Shown: positions 32,041 to 43,849, counted from the stretch's first letter. The stretch: 64,000 bases of DNA from Acheta domesticus (GCA_031308135.1 JAHLJT010008446.1:166163631-166227630); one strand, 5' to 3'. Notes: generated by a model from the sequence alone, not told the origin. Translations and numbers: made by a program.

Positions 32041-34229
32041 GCATTGGTTATCTCGTATTGAACTTCGCGTTTTACAAATCCCCCGCTCCCCAACATTTTT
32101 CGTCCAGTTTTCCTGATCCTTTGAGCGAATGCAGGGATATCCCCTTGGTTTGCTTCAGGACTTGAAACTAGCTTCACTTTTTCTGCATGTTTTCTTGAGC
32201 TCTTTCGGGAATGTATATATTGAAATAATCGGTTTATATTTTATCGGTGCAGTAAAACACTGGGGATAATAGCTTAAATCTTCAGCAGATTTGTCTTCGC
32301 AAATTTTTTTAATTACACGGGAGGGAATATTCTCATACCAGTTATTGGCAAATAAGCTCGTTGCTACTTGTATTAATAATTCAACTTAATGTGTTTATAA
32401 TAGGACAAACATCCCTGGGCTCATGAAACCATGCACAGATTGCATTTCTCCACATAATTTTTCAAACAGTTTTTAACTCTATTTGTCATTGAATAAATAA
32501 ATAAATAAACTTTCCCTCCTTGTTATGAGCGCTGAGGTGATGCAGCGACTCTTCCACGCCGCGCTGACTCCCTCGGCGTCACCCTCCTCTTCATCCATGC
32601 CCTTTCTTTGTTCTACTGATTTTGTATTTAATATAGTAACAATAATAATAACAATAATATATATGATGTACACACTCTAAAAAATAAAAAAAACATGTTG
32701 ACCTCTCTTCTGTCTTTAATTCTTTCTGTACATCTCCCGTGTACTCCCCGATGCCAGGGAATGTTCCCCACATCGCTGGGCGGCATCTCACCCTGTTTTA
32801 GATGTATTATCGTCGTTTGAATACACGCATGGTGTACTGTCACTTACCTATTTGTGCACCTCCACGTCTCTGCCAGTGGCCATGTGAGCTATCCCCATGA
32901 TGCTAATACATGTTCGCCTCTTACTCCTCGATGACATGGTGAGCGCCCTGCCTTAGTTCAGATCGTTCATAGAGCTACCCCCTCTCTTGTGACCGCTCCT
33001 AGAGTGCACTCCTTGTTCCTCCGTCCATGTCTAGAGCGCGTTTCACTTGCATCGTTACGGCCACCTGTCGACCGCGCACCTTTACACGCACGTTGCAGCC
33101 TCGTCTGTCGAGCCTGCCGCCATGGCCTAATATTCGGTTTCAAACCCAAACTTCTTGATCCCCCCCCGTCTCGGCTGGCTTTATGAAAGAAACCCCGCCC
33201 CTCATCGGTGCCGCCACCCCACTCCACACCCCGTAATTCCTCACCCATGCCTCGGCACTCATCCACCCACCCACCCACCCACCTACCACCACACCCCGCC
33301 GTCCCACGTCACAGCTTCACTTCACCCTCAAGGCCGCCTCGCGCCCACGTGTTCCCTTCTCTCGTAGCCCCTTCTCATGATCCCCGGCCACGTGGTGCCC
33401 CCTCCCCGCCATGGAGGCCGTATCGTGCCGTGGCTTCATTGTGACGTCCTGACCTAGTGGCGCCGTTCCCAGTCATCCGAGTCTGCAACGTCATCATGAC
33501 GTCATTTGACGCAGTTCGGATAGAAAATCGCCCTTGGACTAGTACTAACAAATTTCAGGTAATTTGCAATTTTAAATGTTATTACCCCCGTCTAGAGATA
33601 CCACTGTGCATGATATCGCTGATATTGACACAATAATGTTAGTGCAAGGGAAGTAAAAACACGTTAATGTGTTTAATTAATTTAAATCTATTTATTGTCG
33701 TTTAGTAGATTATAATTAATATTATAATTTATTGTCGTGCAAAAATTCAAACCTGACGGTTGAGGTCTGAGGAAGTCAGTGTTTTTGCTTTCCCGTGGAA
33801 AGGACTGATATCATCAATTCGATGAATGTAAATGTTAAATATGTGCATTTTTGGGTAATTCTAATTTCACATTTTGGGGAAATTGTTATGTCAGAAAATG
33901 TCACTTAATTCATGACTTATGTCAGAGGTTTGTAATTTTTAAAATTTTATTGCCCCGATAAAGAAATTTCGAGTGAATTAGTGGTGAAGTTGAATGATGA
34001 AAAGAAAAATATGCTCCTTGCTTGATATTATGCTTCTTTAATTAAACCGAAAATAATGTAATCAATATTTTAATAGAGTAATATATGTGTATATACATAT
34101 ATTATATCAAAAGAAATGTATTTAAACAATTATAATGCAAGTGGAACAATTACGAATTATAAAAAATAAAAAAGTTTCGTAAGTAAAATGTTGATTCATC
34201 AGCGTGGAGAGACCATCTTTTTATATTTG
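32041..34229. other. Intron stretch with a C-rich block and (CCCA) run
   Basis: 32041-32990 has no recognised feature. 32990-33450 is rich in C and CpG, with a CCCA run at about 33259-33282. Reading frames here are compositional (Pro/His-rich) and not credible proteins. The block may be a transposon 5' region or a regulatory island. 33540-34229 is AT-rich and featureless. Confidence 0.35.
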
Positions 34230-35370
34230 TTTGAGATTTCGAGCGAACTCACTGTATTTTCAAATATTCCCCTTCTGGTACAGCGGACCAACACGGTGCA
34301 AAAAATTAGACATGCAAACAACCAATTAAAACTGTTTTGGGAGACAAATGTTAAACTATTTGAGCTAAACCTTCTCTCGGGAAAACATTCCACCTGGCAT
34401 GGTTTCACGTGAACCTTGTCGGAAAACGCAGTTGGTGGCGAGCTTGCAAAACCTCTTCTTTCATTCTTTCACAACCGCGGCAATGTCCTACCAAAGACCC
34501 ATCCTCACGCACATCTAGTTCTCTTCCAATCTCCGGGTCCCCTTTAGACCCGATTATGTTATTCCACAAATAAGTCCGGTGGTTATATGTCCATCCGCCA
34601 GGTTGCCCTGGTCACGACCACACCCGGATCGATAGCTTAAGGCAGCGGGTAGACGGGATGGGGGCTCCGAGCCGCCCGAACCTTAGTTCGGGTGGCCCCC
34701 AGTTGGGCTCTTGGCTTCGTCGTGGCAGTGGCCCAATACTCTAGGCAAAGAGGAGGGACTCGGCGTCCCGACGCACGTGAGTGGCGAGTTACCATACAGG
34801 TCAAATTGACTCCGGCACTATCCTGGAAAGCTAGTAGCTCTGAGATGGCAGAGCGGCCCCACCTGGCATTGAATTGGGAGGTTGCCGTGAGGGCAAACGG
34901 TACCGGCCGGATCCGGTTACCGGTCCGTCGGCGTACTTGTGCGCCGGCGGCGTTGACGATAAAGGCTAAAGCCTTGGAGCCCACCCTGGGGATTCGTCCC
35001 CCCGGGAGAACAAGAAAAGTAGCGTGGTGTTGTAGACCACGCTGGGTCCATTCCCCGAAACTAATCCTTGTACTACCTCTCACATTATTCATTCTCTACA
35101 TCTGTCGCCCCACCTCCCTCTCCCCAGTCACTGCTGGAACATGATACTTCCTTCGACCACACACTCCAGGGGAAAATGAAGTGAATAAATGTCAACTACA
35201 CATGCATCAGAAAACTATTCACGTAAGCACATGCTAAAGATTCGAATAATGCATTATAATCATTAACTTCTTTCAAATAAAACTGAATTTTTTGAGGCAG
35301 CATTACAGCGCGATTAAGTCAAATAGATATTTTTAGCTTCGCAGAACATTGGCTACCTCGTAATGAAATA
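34230..35370 (+). mobile_element. CR1-like LINE, third ORF1 copy, interrupted by a GC-rich insert
   Basis: Frame 34188-34412 contains IRHANNQLKLFWETNVKLFE and LLSGKHSTWHGF, matching residues about 199-233 of the ORF1 at 4406-5389. After the insert at about 34555-35065 the matching tail resumes (SPVTAGT near 35125), followed by a shared 3' stretch to about 35370. The copy is badly decayed. Confidence 0.65.
34555..35065. other. GC-rich insert of unknown identity in the CR1-like copy
   Basis: About 510 bases of GC-rich sequence lie between two halves of an AT-richer LINE ORF1. It contains short self-complementary words such as CCGCCCGAAC...GTTCGGGTGG (near 34673-34696) and GCGTGGTG...CCACGCTG (near 35020-35043). 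Long frames exist on both strands, as expected from composition. Boundaries are approximate and no target duplication was found. It could be a structured SINE or part of another LINE. Confidence 0.4.
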
Positions 35371-36180
35371 AACTCTCCAAATAGATAGTTTTGTATATTG
35401 CAGGGTCGTATTGTAAAGCGAGGGAAACAAATAAAGGCCCCGCATATGGATATTCATATATTTATAAAGAAATTATTTTGAATGTACCTTCTTATCAGAA
35501 TTCAATTTATATATAATTAAAAAATTAAAATGTTTTTGAAATAAGTCGTGCATCTTACTACGATCAATGTATCTTTCTTTGCATGTATAGATCTTCAACA
35601 AACCGACCTTCACTTTCTTGGAAAATTAGTTACAATAATTAGTTAGAATTAATTAGAATAAGAAAGTGAAGATTACTTTACTTTCTTAGAAAATTTAGAG
35701 ATAATTCTGAATAAACATAATAATTACTCTTTTAAATTCGTTGATGTAGGTGGAGATTTCAGTACTTATTTTCTGGGTGAATGTCACGAAAAAGAGAAGT
35801 TTCTCAATTCAGTTGCGTAGCCGGGGACATTATACAATTGGCTGATGTTAAAGTAACATTTTGGGTCTCTGAATTCAGTCAAACCAAATAAGCATATAAC
35901 TAAATCAAACACGCTTGTTGCGTCTATTTTCCAAATATACATTCCCGTATGGGATATGGAGTAAAATTCTGGGGAAGCTCATCCTTTAGTACTCAGACTT
36001 CTAGATTGCAGAAAAAAATTCCTTGAATAATAAGTAAATGCCATCCACATGTTTCCTTCGATCATCAGTTCACAGATCCTGTAATCTAACCATTGTTTTG
36101 CCTATTTATTTACACACTGTAGTTTTTCTCAAAACTGACTTAATGGTGGAGGCATATTTTCATGCAATATTGATGTTTTT
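35371..36180. other. AT-rich intron sequence, nothing recognised
   Basis: No domain-bearing frame. A small hairpin (cttcactttctt ... aagaaagtgaag, 35608-35671) is the only structure noticed. Confidence 0.45.
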
Positions 36181-37187
36181 ACTTTCTCGCTTTACGAATG
36201 CTTGGTAAGAAGAGAAAGTTATGTAATCGTGCGCCGGAAAACGGCTAATTTTCGCCAGAAATCTCTTATAGCTGGAGTCTGGTGAGGAAAAAGTGGATAA
36301 AACGTGTTGCTAAACTTAGGGGAGAAATCCTCTACCTCGTGGTTTAGTCAAAATCCATGTTTTGTTACTTCTTGGTACTGCAAAATCGATTGACGGCAAA
36401 ACGTCCGTCTGTGATCAACGCTAGCGCTTAAACCGTTCAGCCGATTTTCTTCAAAACTGATATTCCCCGATCGTTTTTATTCGTCTCAAGACCCCTGGAA
36501 TTTGAAACAGATATTTTAATATTGGGGTACTTTACATGAAGCCCGTCGGAGATTTTCAAAGTTAAAAGAAAATGTCTCCAAATTTGTTGATTATATTTTG
36601 TTGTTGAATAGTGCAAAGGACGTTTAAGGGAATGATGTAGGTATCATTTTTGGTTGATATCCCCAATTTTTCGAAAATTACAAAAAAAAAAATAATTAAA
36701 AACTGCAAAATTGAAGATGAGATTTTTGCCTCAAACAAAGTCGGTTGTACAAAATTAGCACTTTAAATAAGGTAATGCATCAGTTTTTGAAAAAGGAGTA
36801 ATTTTTGCGAAAATTGCGATTCAAATTTACAAAAAAAAAAAAATGTTTCTCAAAAACCGCTTCAAATTTTTTCTTTAAATTTTCTTCACTTATGTAATGA
36901 GGGACGATAGAAAATATGGCCTTAGTCCTACTTCTGGAAAATACTGGGTGTTTTGAAAATTGCAAAAAAATATTTTTAAACTACAAATTGTAGATAGCGA
37001 TTTTTACTTCAAAGTCTCTTGTACAAAATTAGATCTTTAAAAAAGGTTATGTAGAATTTTCTGAAAAAACGAGTCGTTTTTGCGTAATCTTCGCTTCATT
37101 ATTACGAAAAGGAATTTCTCAAAGACCGCTCCAATTTTTTCCTTTAAATTTTCGTCACGTGTGTAATAATGGACGGTAAATAAATAC
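36181..37187 (+). repeat. Repeat 'family A', copy 3, longest body
   Basis: It opens with the same terminal hairpin in slightly decayed form (ACTTTCTCGCTTTACGAATG at 36181). The AATCGATTGACGGC core is at about 36383, with AAACCGTTCAGCCGATTTTC soon after. Two AT-rich subrepeats (about 36700-36890 and 36950-37160) each carry aaaattagMwctttaaa and a tctcaaaRACCGCT word. No coding frame. It runs straight into an inverted-repeat partner element at 37188. Confidence 0.7.
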
Positions 37188-37850
37188 ATAAACTAGTGGT
37201 GCTATAGAATGGCACAGCCGTTCTCGCGGAACTTTTTCTAATCTCTATAGTTTCAACCAGTTTTTCCGTTATGAATGATTATCTTCCGAGATACCTTCTT
37301 TGGACGCCCAAAGGACATTTTGTTTCACATTCTCTGGATTTTTCGGGTTCCTAATGCTAGAAATGAAACCACCATACACTATTACTATTATATAACTGTA
37401 AGAGCCAAGAAGAGGGAAGGTAGCCGTGCTCGTTAAGTGGGTGCATCGGCCCAGCGCTTCAGAGGGAGGCTTCGCTGGTTCGAGTCCTGGTCGGGGAATA
37501 TTATTTATCAAAATTCTCTGTTACAGGAAATAATTGAGAATTCCAGAAACATGATTAAAAACCATGTGAAGCCATTCGAAGCACAAATATTGATAATTAC
37601 GGTGAATGAACTGGAAGTGTCTGTATGTAATTTTCCAAATTTCAACATTTTAACAATTTTTCGCATCTCTTCTTGGAGTTGTAAAGCGTATATATCATCA
37701 TATCAATTGTTCGTCGTTCTGCGCATCTGTATAAACCGATTTCAGTACAAAAGGAATATATCAACATTAAATGTAAACAAAATATAATAATTACGCACAA
37801 GAACAAGTTAGATATCCGTAATAGTTCCAAAACCGTTATTAATTTGCTTT
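37188..37850. mobile_element. Inverted-repeat element with tRNA-like core, copy 2, right end missing
   Basis: The left end ataAACTAGTGGTGCTATAG matches 23066 and 37994. The interior matches copy 3 closely (tccgagataccttctttgg, gacattttgtttcacattc). A tRNA-like segment at about 37419-37499 ends in the B-box word GGTTCGAGTCC. The expected right end is replaced by the start of another family A copy at 37853. Confidence 0.6.
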
Positions 37851-37852
37851 TT

Positions 37853-37993
37853 ACTTTCTCGCCTTACGAATACTTTGTAAGAAGAGGAAGTTATGTAATC
37901 GTGCGCCGGAAAACGGCTAATTTTAGCCACAAAAACTCTTATAGCTGGAGTCTGGTGAGGAAAAAGTGGATAAAACGTGTTGCTAAATTTAAG
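37853..37993 (+). repeat. Repeat 'family A', copy 4, internally deleted
   Basis: It begins with the terminal hairpin (ACTTTCTCGCCTTACGAA ... TTTGTAAG), keeps about 140 bases ending gataaaacgtgttgctaaat, then jumps directly to the partner element at 37994. The core and subrepeats are missing. Confidence 0.7.
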
Positions 37994-38772
37994 AAACTAG
38001 TGGTGCTATAGAATGGCACAGACTTTCTCTCAGAACTTAGTTTTCTAATCTCTATAGTTTCAACTAGTTTTTCTGTTATGAATGATAATCTTCCGAGATA
38101 CCTTCTTTGGGCGCCCGAAGGACATTTTGTTTCACATTCTCTGGATTTTTCAGCTTCCAAATGCTAGAAATGAAACCACCATACGCTATTACCATTATAC
38201 AAGTGTAAACGTCATGCAGAGCCATTTTGGTCGCAGCCGTTAATCAGCGAGAATTGGCATTGGTTTTCGGAGGGAAGCTGCGCCGGTTCGAGTCCTGGTC
38301 AGGAAATATTATTTGTCAAAATTATCAATTTTCATAGGAAATAATTGAGAATACTAAAAACTTCATTTACAAATCTTGTGAAGCCATTTGAATCACAAAT
38401 ATTGATAATTACGATAAATAAACTGGAAGTGTCTATATATTTTTTCGAGTTTTAACATTCAACAATTTTTCACGTCTCTTCTTGGATTTGTAAATGGTAT
38501 TTTACCATCGTATCAATTGTTTGTTTATCATGCATTTACCATTTTATAGCTCGGTTCGATTATTTTTATGGCTCTGTTCGACCTATACGGTGCTAATTTG
38601 GGGTAGTGGTATAAGTGCCGGTTCGTTAACTTTGAGGATCAGATTTGGGGTCTCGGAACGGAAAAAGGTTTCTGGTAGAAAACACTTTTGCTGGTTTATG
38701 AAGTAGTGGAGTAGCATTTACTAGTATAGAAGCAGTGCGAGAAAGTAAGTGCGTTGGAAGCACCAGTAGTTA
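37994..38772. mobile_element. Inverted-repeat element with tRNA-like core, copy 3
   Basis: The left end AAACTAGTGGTGCTATAGAA pairs with the right end GCGAGAAAGTAAGTGC ... GCACCAGTAGTT. The interior includes a decayed tRNA-like segment near 38225-38308 ending GGTTCGAGTCCTGG. It contains no gene. Its right end lies 51 bases before the chitinase exon at 38824. Confidence 0.65.
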
Positions 38773-38823
38773 TATTTGTAATTTAAAAATATAAATATAA
38801 TACAGTGTTATTTCTATCCGTAG

Positions 38824-38921
38824 GGAACATGGATTTGATGGTTTGGATCTTGATTGGGAATATCCTACAAAACGAGGGGGAAACCCTGAAGATCGGGAAA
38901 AATTTTGTGTTACTTGTAAAG
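38824..38921 (+). CDS. Chitinase (GH18), exon with the catalytic DGLDLDWE motif; one surplus base
   Basis: Acceptor ctatccgtag and donor gtaagt are good. The first base completes Arg with the previous exon. The product reads [20 protein letters not shown], which contains the complete family 18 signature DGxDxDWE with the Glu that acts as acid/base catalyst. After PEDREKF the raw frame goes wrong (CVTCKG). Removing one base from the run AAAAATTTT at 38898-38906 gives FVLLVK, which joins in phase 0 to ELRQSFD of the next exon, as in relatives. The exon is 98 bp, exactly one more than the phases on both sides allow. This is either a decaying mutation or a homopolymer error. Confidence 0.92.
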
Positions 38922-39169
38922 GTAAGTGTGTTTTCCTATTGGTATTGTGACTGCAGTTATTTATTGTTTATTTGATTATTTACACAAACAAGTAAAAACT
39001 AAATGTACATTTTTGATTCTCGTAATGTGGATACCTGGCAACAAGTGACATAGAATATTTAATTTTTTATCCTAATAATATTGATATTTTTAAGAAAACC
39101 CTACGTTTTGCATCTCGAAATACTTCAGGATACGTTTTGGTAGCTAAAAAGCCACGACATTTTTGATTT

Positions 39170-39990
39170 TTTGTTTTCTTTTTAACCTTTTAATGATTGA
39201 TCTTCGCGCAAAATTATGTACACAGAGTCATATACAATGTACGTTGAATAAAGGCCAGGTTGTTTTGCCTCTTCAAGGCGTACAACAAGACACCTCCATG
39301 GTCAGAAATAACGAGAAGAATGGACATTCCTTCACGAATTGGGAGAAGCGACCACAATATCCTGTTTGTTTGCCGCTGTCGTGCGATCATCAATTTGAAT
39401 TTGTTGGTCGTACAGTATTGTACCCAGTCCAACTGACGTTATCAGTTTTTTGTGAGTTCGTACCACTTAGAGAATGTGTTTGGAACTTCGAGTACAGTAC
39501 AGATATGCCAGTGGAACCAATCTACATACCCTGTCGTGTATTTTCAAGTATTCGTCGTTTGCTAGAATTGGACGATATGATCAATAAATTCTACTTGTTC
39601 CTGGCAAATGGGGCACTTATCAGCTGGGGAAATTTTGAGAGCCATTACCATAATGCCATTATCATAATGCCAACACGGCATTATGATATAATGCCGTGTT
39701 CTCAACACCTGATCTTGGGCAGCTATTAAAACTTCTTCCGATTTTGGCTTCATTCTTCCCCTTTTAAAACACACAAATGATTGATCTTCACTGATCTGAA
39801 TCTTATCAATTATTTTTAGATATTGTTCATGGAGTGGTTTGTCTCTCCACGATTTCTTTAATATTTTTTATGTCCCATATTTCATGTTAAGTAACATCAG
39901 ACGTTAATGTCTATGCTATTCTGCATATCTTGTATTAGTCGTCTTCGCAAAGCTTCTTGCCACACTTACAATGCCTCTGTTTCCCATTCT
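39170..39990 (-). pseudogene. R4/Dong-like LINE C-terminal region with CCHC motif
   Basis: Joined frames read WRDKPLHEQYLKIIDKIQIS, then FKRGRMKPKSEEVLIAAQDQ with VLRTRHY, then DKCPICQEQVEFIDHIV, a C-x2-C-x7-H-like zinc motif (CPICQEQVEFIDH). The final part reads VDWFHWHICTVLEVPN and KWYE, the lead-in to the restriction-like endonuclease seen in related LINEs. The + strand frame at 39163-39729 is the antisense shadow of this region. Confidence 0.65.
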
Positions 39991-40512
39991 TCGGTCAGAT
40001 TTCATGACCTGCCTCATTAGTGGGTCATCTTGATGGCTGACTACATACTTTCCCATTCCGATTATTGCCTTATGCCAATGTTGAGGCTTCAATTTATCTG
40101 CGGCATTTTCCTCCTTCCTTATATATACATATATATTATAACTTGGTTTAGTTATTAAATAATAATATGAGGATTGATAATTGAAGAGGTGGATTCTAAA
40201 ACTAACTAAGTCAGATTTTAGCGTTTTTTAGTTATTTCGCTTGGGGTGTTCTTGCACTTATGACGCACGAAACTGTCAAGAAAATAATTGTCAAACTCAA
40301 CTAAGTCATATTAAATTTTGGGGTCGAATTTTGCGTTTTTTTTTTCAAATCCTACTAAGTCAACATTAATTGTATTCCAAACTCAGCTAAGTCATTGCGC
40401 ATGCGCGTGATGTCAGCTTTTCTGACTCAGCGGTAGTTCATGCGATTTCTTTCGTTTCTCTGATATTTTGGTGCCGGTCTCTTGTAACGAAGAGATAAAC
40501 TGAAAACTTAAT

Positions 40513-40845
40513 ATGAATGATTTATTCGATGAGTTTTGTGATTCAGTGAGGGAAGTGAAAAGAGGAAGGAAGAGAACTAAAATTGTGGATGATTGGGACA
40601 AAAATCTTCGTAAGTATGCCAGAAATAGTGCGTCTACAAAATCTCCACCGTCTGTGTCTTGTACGCATGCTAATAGAAAAGATTGCAATGCTGATCAGTT
40701 TACTTCAGAAGACATTACATCGTTTCACAGCAAGGTGTACTGCAATAAAACAAAGGCAGAGCAGGATAACTTTTTATTGAAGTTCATGTCACCGAGCACA
40801 CTCAAAACCCGACGCCCGAGAACACAGACAACTAGATCTCGCTAG
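40513..40845 (+). CDS. N-terminal open frame of the 40174-42882 transposon protein
   Basis: A 110-residue frame starting MNDLFDEFCDSVREVKRGRK, rich in Lys and Arg. ITSFHSKVYCNKTKAEQDNF is reminiscent of the N-terminal part of DUF7869-type proteins. It stops at 40845. A following frame with LVVRVRGKTIPIYHSSW probably continued the protein before frameshifts. The function is unknown; DNA binding would be expected for the N-terminus of a transposase. Confidence 0.5.
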   Translation: MNDLFDEFCDSVREVKRGRKRTKIVDDWDKNLRKYARNSASTKSPPSVSCTHANRKDCNADQFTSEDITSFHSKVYCNKTKAEQDNFLLKFMSPSTLKTRRPRTQTTRSR

Positions 40846-41219
40846 CCACTTTATTCGAAAGAAGAATGGTCTCGTTGTTAGAGTTCGTGGAAAAACAATT
40901 CCTATCTATCACTCAAGTTGGCTCTTTCCGAGTAAATTCATTCTGCAAATTCTTTATCGAACATGGTCAAACTGGACCTGAACGACGGGAGGCAGCAGAC
41001 AAACTGACAATGATCTACAGGTAACAGAGTCGATTGTTGCATTCATATCTTCTCTTAAGTGCAGAGAAAGTCATTACGGTTGAGGAAAGAGTATTAGTGG
41101 TTATCTTTATCCAGAGTTAAGTATTAAAAAGCTCTGGCAATTGTGGAAAAGAGAAAGAAATCCAATGTTGACTAATGTAGCAAGTTATTCAAAAGTTTTC
41201 AAAATATTCAAGTTATTCA

Positions 41220-41848
41220 AAATTTTTCAAAATATTCCAGCAGCGTTTCAATTTAGGCTTTGCTTTTCCTAAAACGGACATTTGTTCATTTTGCAAAGAA
41301 ACAAAAGTTGCAATGAGGAATTCAAGTACACCAAGCAAGAAACTTGAATTAATGATACACTTCATAAGCTCCGCGCCCAAAAGGTTTTTCAAACTATAAA
41401 ATTAGTTGAGTCCGGGGTTATAAGTGTTTCTTTTGACATACAACAAAATCAAACTCTCCCCAAAATAAATGTGAGTGAGTACTATCTACGTCAAATTTGG
41501 ATTTATAACTTGACATTCGTCATACATGAGGAAAACTCTCCTCAAAATACATTCATTTACACGTTGACTGAAAATCAGTCTAGCCGTGGATCAAATGAAG
41601 TCTGTTCTGGATTAATGGATTTTCTTCAAACCCCAGAACTGCGGTACATGAATGAAAATAATTTGACACTCCGATTATTTTCAGATTCATGTTCTGCCCA
41701 AAACAAAAACCATACAGTCATTGCAACTCTCCTGACTTTTATCAAAAAAAGTTCAGTATTTGTCAAAATTCAACACTTCTTCCCCATTAGAGGACATAGC
41801 TACATGCCTCCTGAACGAGTTTTTGGAGGAATAGAAAAAACATTTTAA
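41220..41848 (+). pseudogene. DUF7869-like domain, candidate transposase core
   Basis: The clean part (about 41393-41848) reads SVSFDIQQNQTLPKINVSEY, then YLRQIWIYNLTFVIHE, NTFIYTLTENQSSRGSNEVC, LRLFSDSCSAQNKN, and IQHFFPIRGHSYMPPERVFG. This order, FDxQ, SDxCxxQNKN and GHSYxPxxRxFG, is what I recall of the DUF7869 family found in many insect and cnidarian genomes. The conserved aspartates could be catalytic, but that is inference. Before 41393 the frame is broken by stops (for example after RLCFS). A C-terminal piece (about 41960-42364) includes NYIPEENQQAINFYDQAL. Confidence 0.6.
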
Positions 41849-43044
41849 AAAAGAAGCTATTTTTGACCCTTCTGAATATCATGAAATCTACAAAAACCAC
41901 GGGACGGTAAAGATTTTAGGAAAGGATTGGTTTGTTAAGGATTACAATTAGCTGCCAAAAATGCACTGAAAAGTAAAATGCCATTTAAAAAGCAAGAACA
42001 ACGTGTTTTCAAATACTATAAAAACAAGAACTCTTTGTTCACAAAAGTACATATACCCGAGATTTTTCTTGCCATTCTGTGACAAAAAAACTCATTATTT
42101 TCGAGAGCTTTTGCTAGCATCCAAGAAGCAACACCAAAAAATAACGTTAGCACTGAAAAAAGAGAGGATGTTCTGAAACTCATGAATTACATTCCTGAAG
42201 AAAATCAACAAGCCATAAATTTCTATGATCAGGCACTGAAGGGGACAGCAATAATACAATTCGCATTCTATGATGATAATAAACCATTTCATGATAATGA
42301 ACCATTTCAAACCAAGACATGTACATCCTGGACCGAAGACTTCTGGACGAGGCTCCTGGATTGAAGATGCTCCAACAGAATACGAAAAAGTATACTTCTG
42401 TAACATTGTAATGTACAATTATTTCGATTTGTGATTTAATTTTGATTGTAAGAAAATATATTAGAAGCAACATCTTCAAAGTCAGATATTTTCGGTAAAA
42501 CACATCCAAGTATATTTTAAATAAATTAAAAATACTATGACAAAATATGCATCATCAATATTGACAGTATTTAGTACTTTATAAATATGAATTTATTCAA
42601 TTAATAGAGCGTAATTGTGTTATTAGGGTAGTGGGGTACCCTGGAATGTTTTCCAAATTACACCGTCTTGACTTAGTGCAATTTTGAAAAATCACAGTCC
42701 TGTAAATTGTATAATATTAACACGAACTCAACAAACATTTAGTTTTATCATATTTAAGTCATACATGATGCATTGGAACAATATTTATTCAAACAATCAG
42801 CTCAGATATCACTATTTCAGTTTTCTTGCTCTCCTGATAAAAGTTGACTTAGTTAGATTTGGAATCCTCTTCAATTGATGACACATTGTGTTTAACTCAA
42901 CACATAATGAATTCTGTATTTCGACTCAATATACAATGAATGAACATGAACTAAAACATGTGAGAGTACATTATAATAAATCGCTCGTCGCTATGGTTGA
43001 GCGATCCAGATGGCGTTGGTTATAATGGAAGTATAAATTTATAA

Positions 43045-43849
43045 TAATTCATCAGCTTGAGGGACGCGATGAATTGTAAGCAATTTTCTTATTTTTCTAT
43101 CCAGGATTCGAATTTCTTTCTCAGTCCAGTCCACTAGTCCAAAATTGTACTCGGCGAGAAGCACCGCCAAACTACCTATCTGATTCCTGGAATTCAGAGC
43201 GGTCTACAGGACAAGCCTCATTCTTTTATAATACTCCTTGCGAATTCTCTCTTTCATTTTGGTGTTCGAGATGTTCTCACATTCTTCAGTGCCCAGATAT
43301 TTGTAAGTTTTATCTGGTTCAAGATCTTGAATTGTTGTGTTTATCAGCTCAATGCTCTCTTGACATTCTCACTTTGCCTCCTTTTAAACTCACTTTTGCA
43401 CATTTATCATCACTAATATTCATGCAGATGTCATTGCTAAATTCAGTGACGACAGACAGCGTTTGGGAGGGAATCGCTTCATTCTTATCAAGATCATAAT
43501 GTAAAACAAATGTGATACTGGTCTTTCATCCCCATGGAGCTTGTAACAAAAGTCAGAGTGCAACGACTGTCTCGGTAGTGTAGTGGAATCGAACTAATGC
43601 AAAATAGCAGAGGATATCTCCTTGAGAAATTCCCCTGTTATTCTGAATACTTTTTTTTACTACTTCCTTTCCGCTGTGTATCAGTAACCTGGTACTCCAC
43701 AACTTCATACTAGCCGTCCAAAACTCAGTAAGTCTGGGATGAAATCGATAATCTCCAGGGTCTTTAAAATCCATCCAGAATTTCCAAAATCCTCCAGGGT
43801 CTTCAAACTCGTGTGGTACACTGTCTCGTAAAGGCCTTCTGATAATCAC
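43045..43849 (-). pseudogene. R4/Dong-like LINE reverse transcriptase fragment
   Basis: The frame 43849-43553 contains MKLWSTRLLIHSGKEVVKKS and then NNRGISQGDI, the 'RGIxQGD' block of R4-type reverse transcriptases. Further on, frames read LEPDKTYKYLGTEECENISN, KMKERIRKEYYKRMRLVL, and EIRILDRKIRKLLTIHRVPQ, the thumb region. Frame changes separate the pieces and the YADD box is not recognisable. The rest of the LINE resumes at 39990. Confidence 0.65.

Larger units (their letters stand above)
40174..42882 (+). mobile_element. DNA transposon with ~45-bp inverted repeats and DUF7869-like protein remnant
   Basis: The left end (40174-40220) and right end (42836-42882) are imperfect reverse complements sharing AATTGAAGAGG, GATTC, CTAACTAAGTCA and TTTTA in order. 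Six copies of CTAAGTCA sit below the ends: four forward at 40206, 40301, 40355 and 40387, two reversed at 42669 and 42845, all pointing inward. The interior carries decayed coding sequence with DUF7869-like phrases. It lies inside an R4/Dong-like LINE. No clear target duplication was found, so the superfamily is undetermined. Confidence 0.7.

Noticed and set aside
32967..33444. Pro/His-rich and Gly-rich frames
   Set aside because: They are compositional products of C-rich sequence and a CCCA run.
34637..35144. Two long overlapping frames on opposite strands (about 150 residues each)
   Set aside because: They result from the high GC content of the insert; neither shows a domain.
39163..39729. 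188-residue + strand open frame
   Set aside because: The - strand of the same stretch reads recognisable R4/Dong-like LINE protein; the + frame has no motif.
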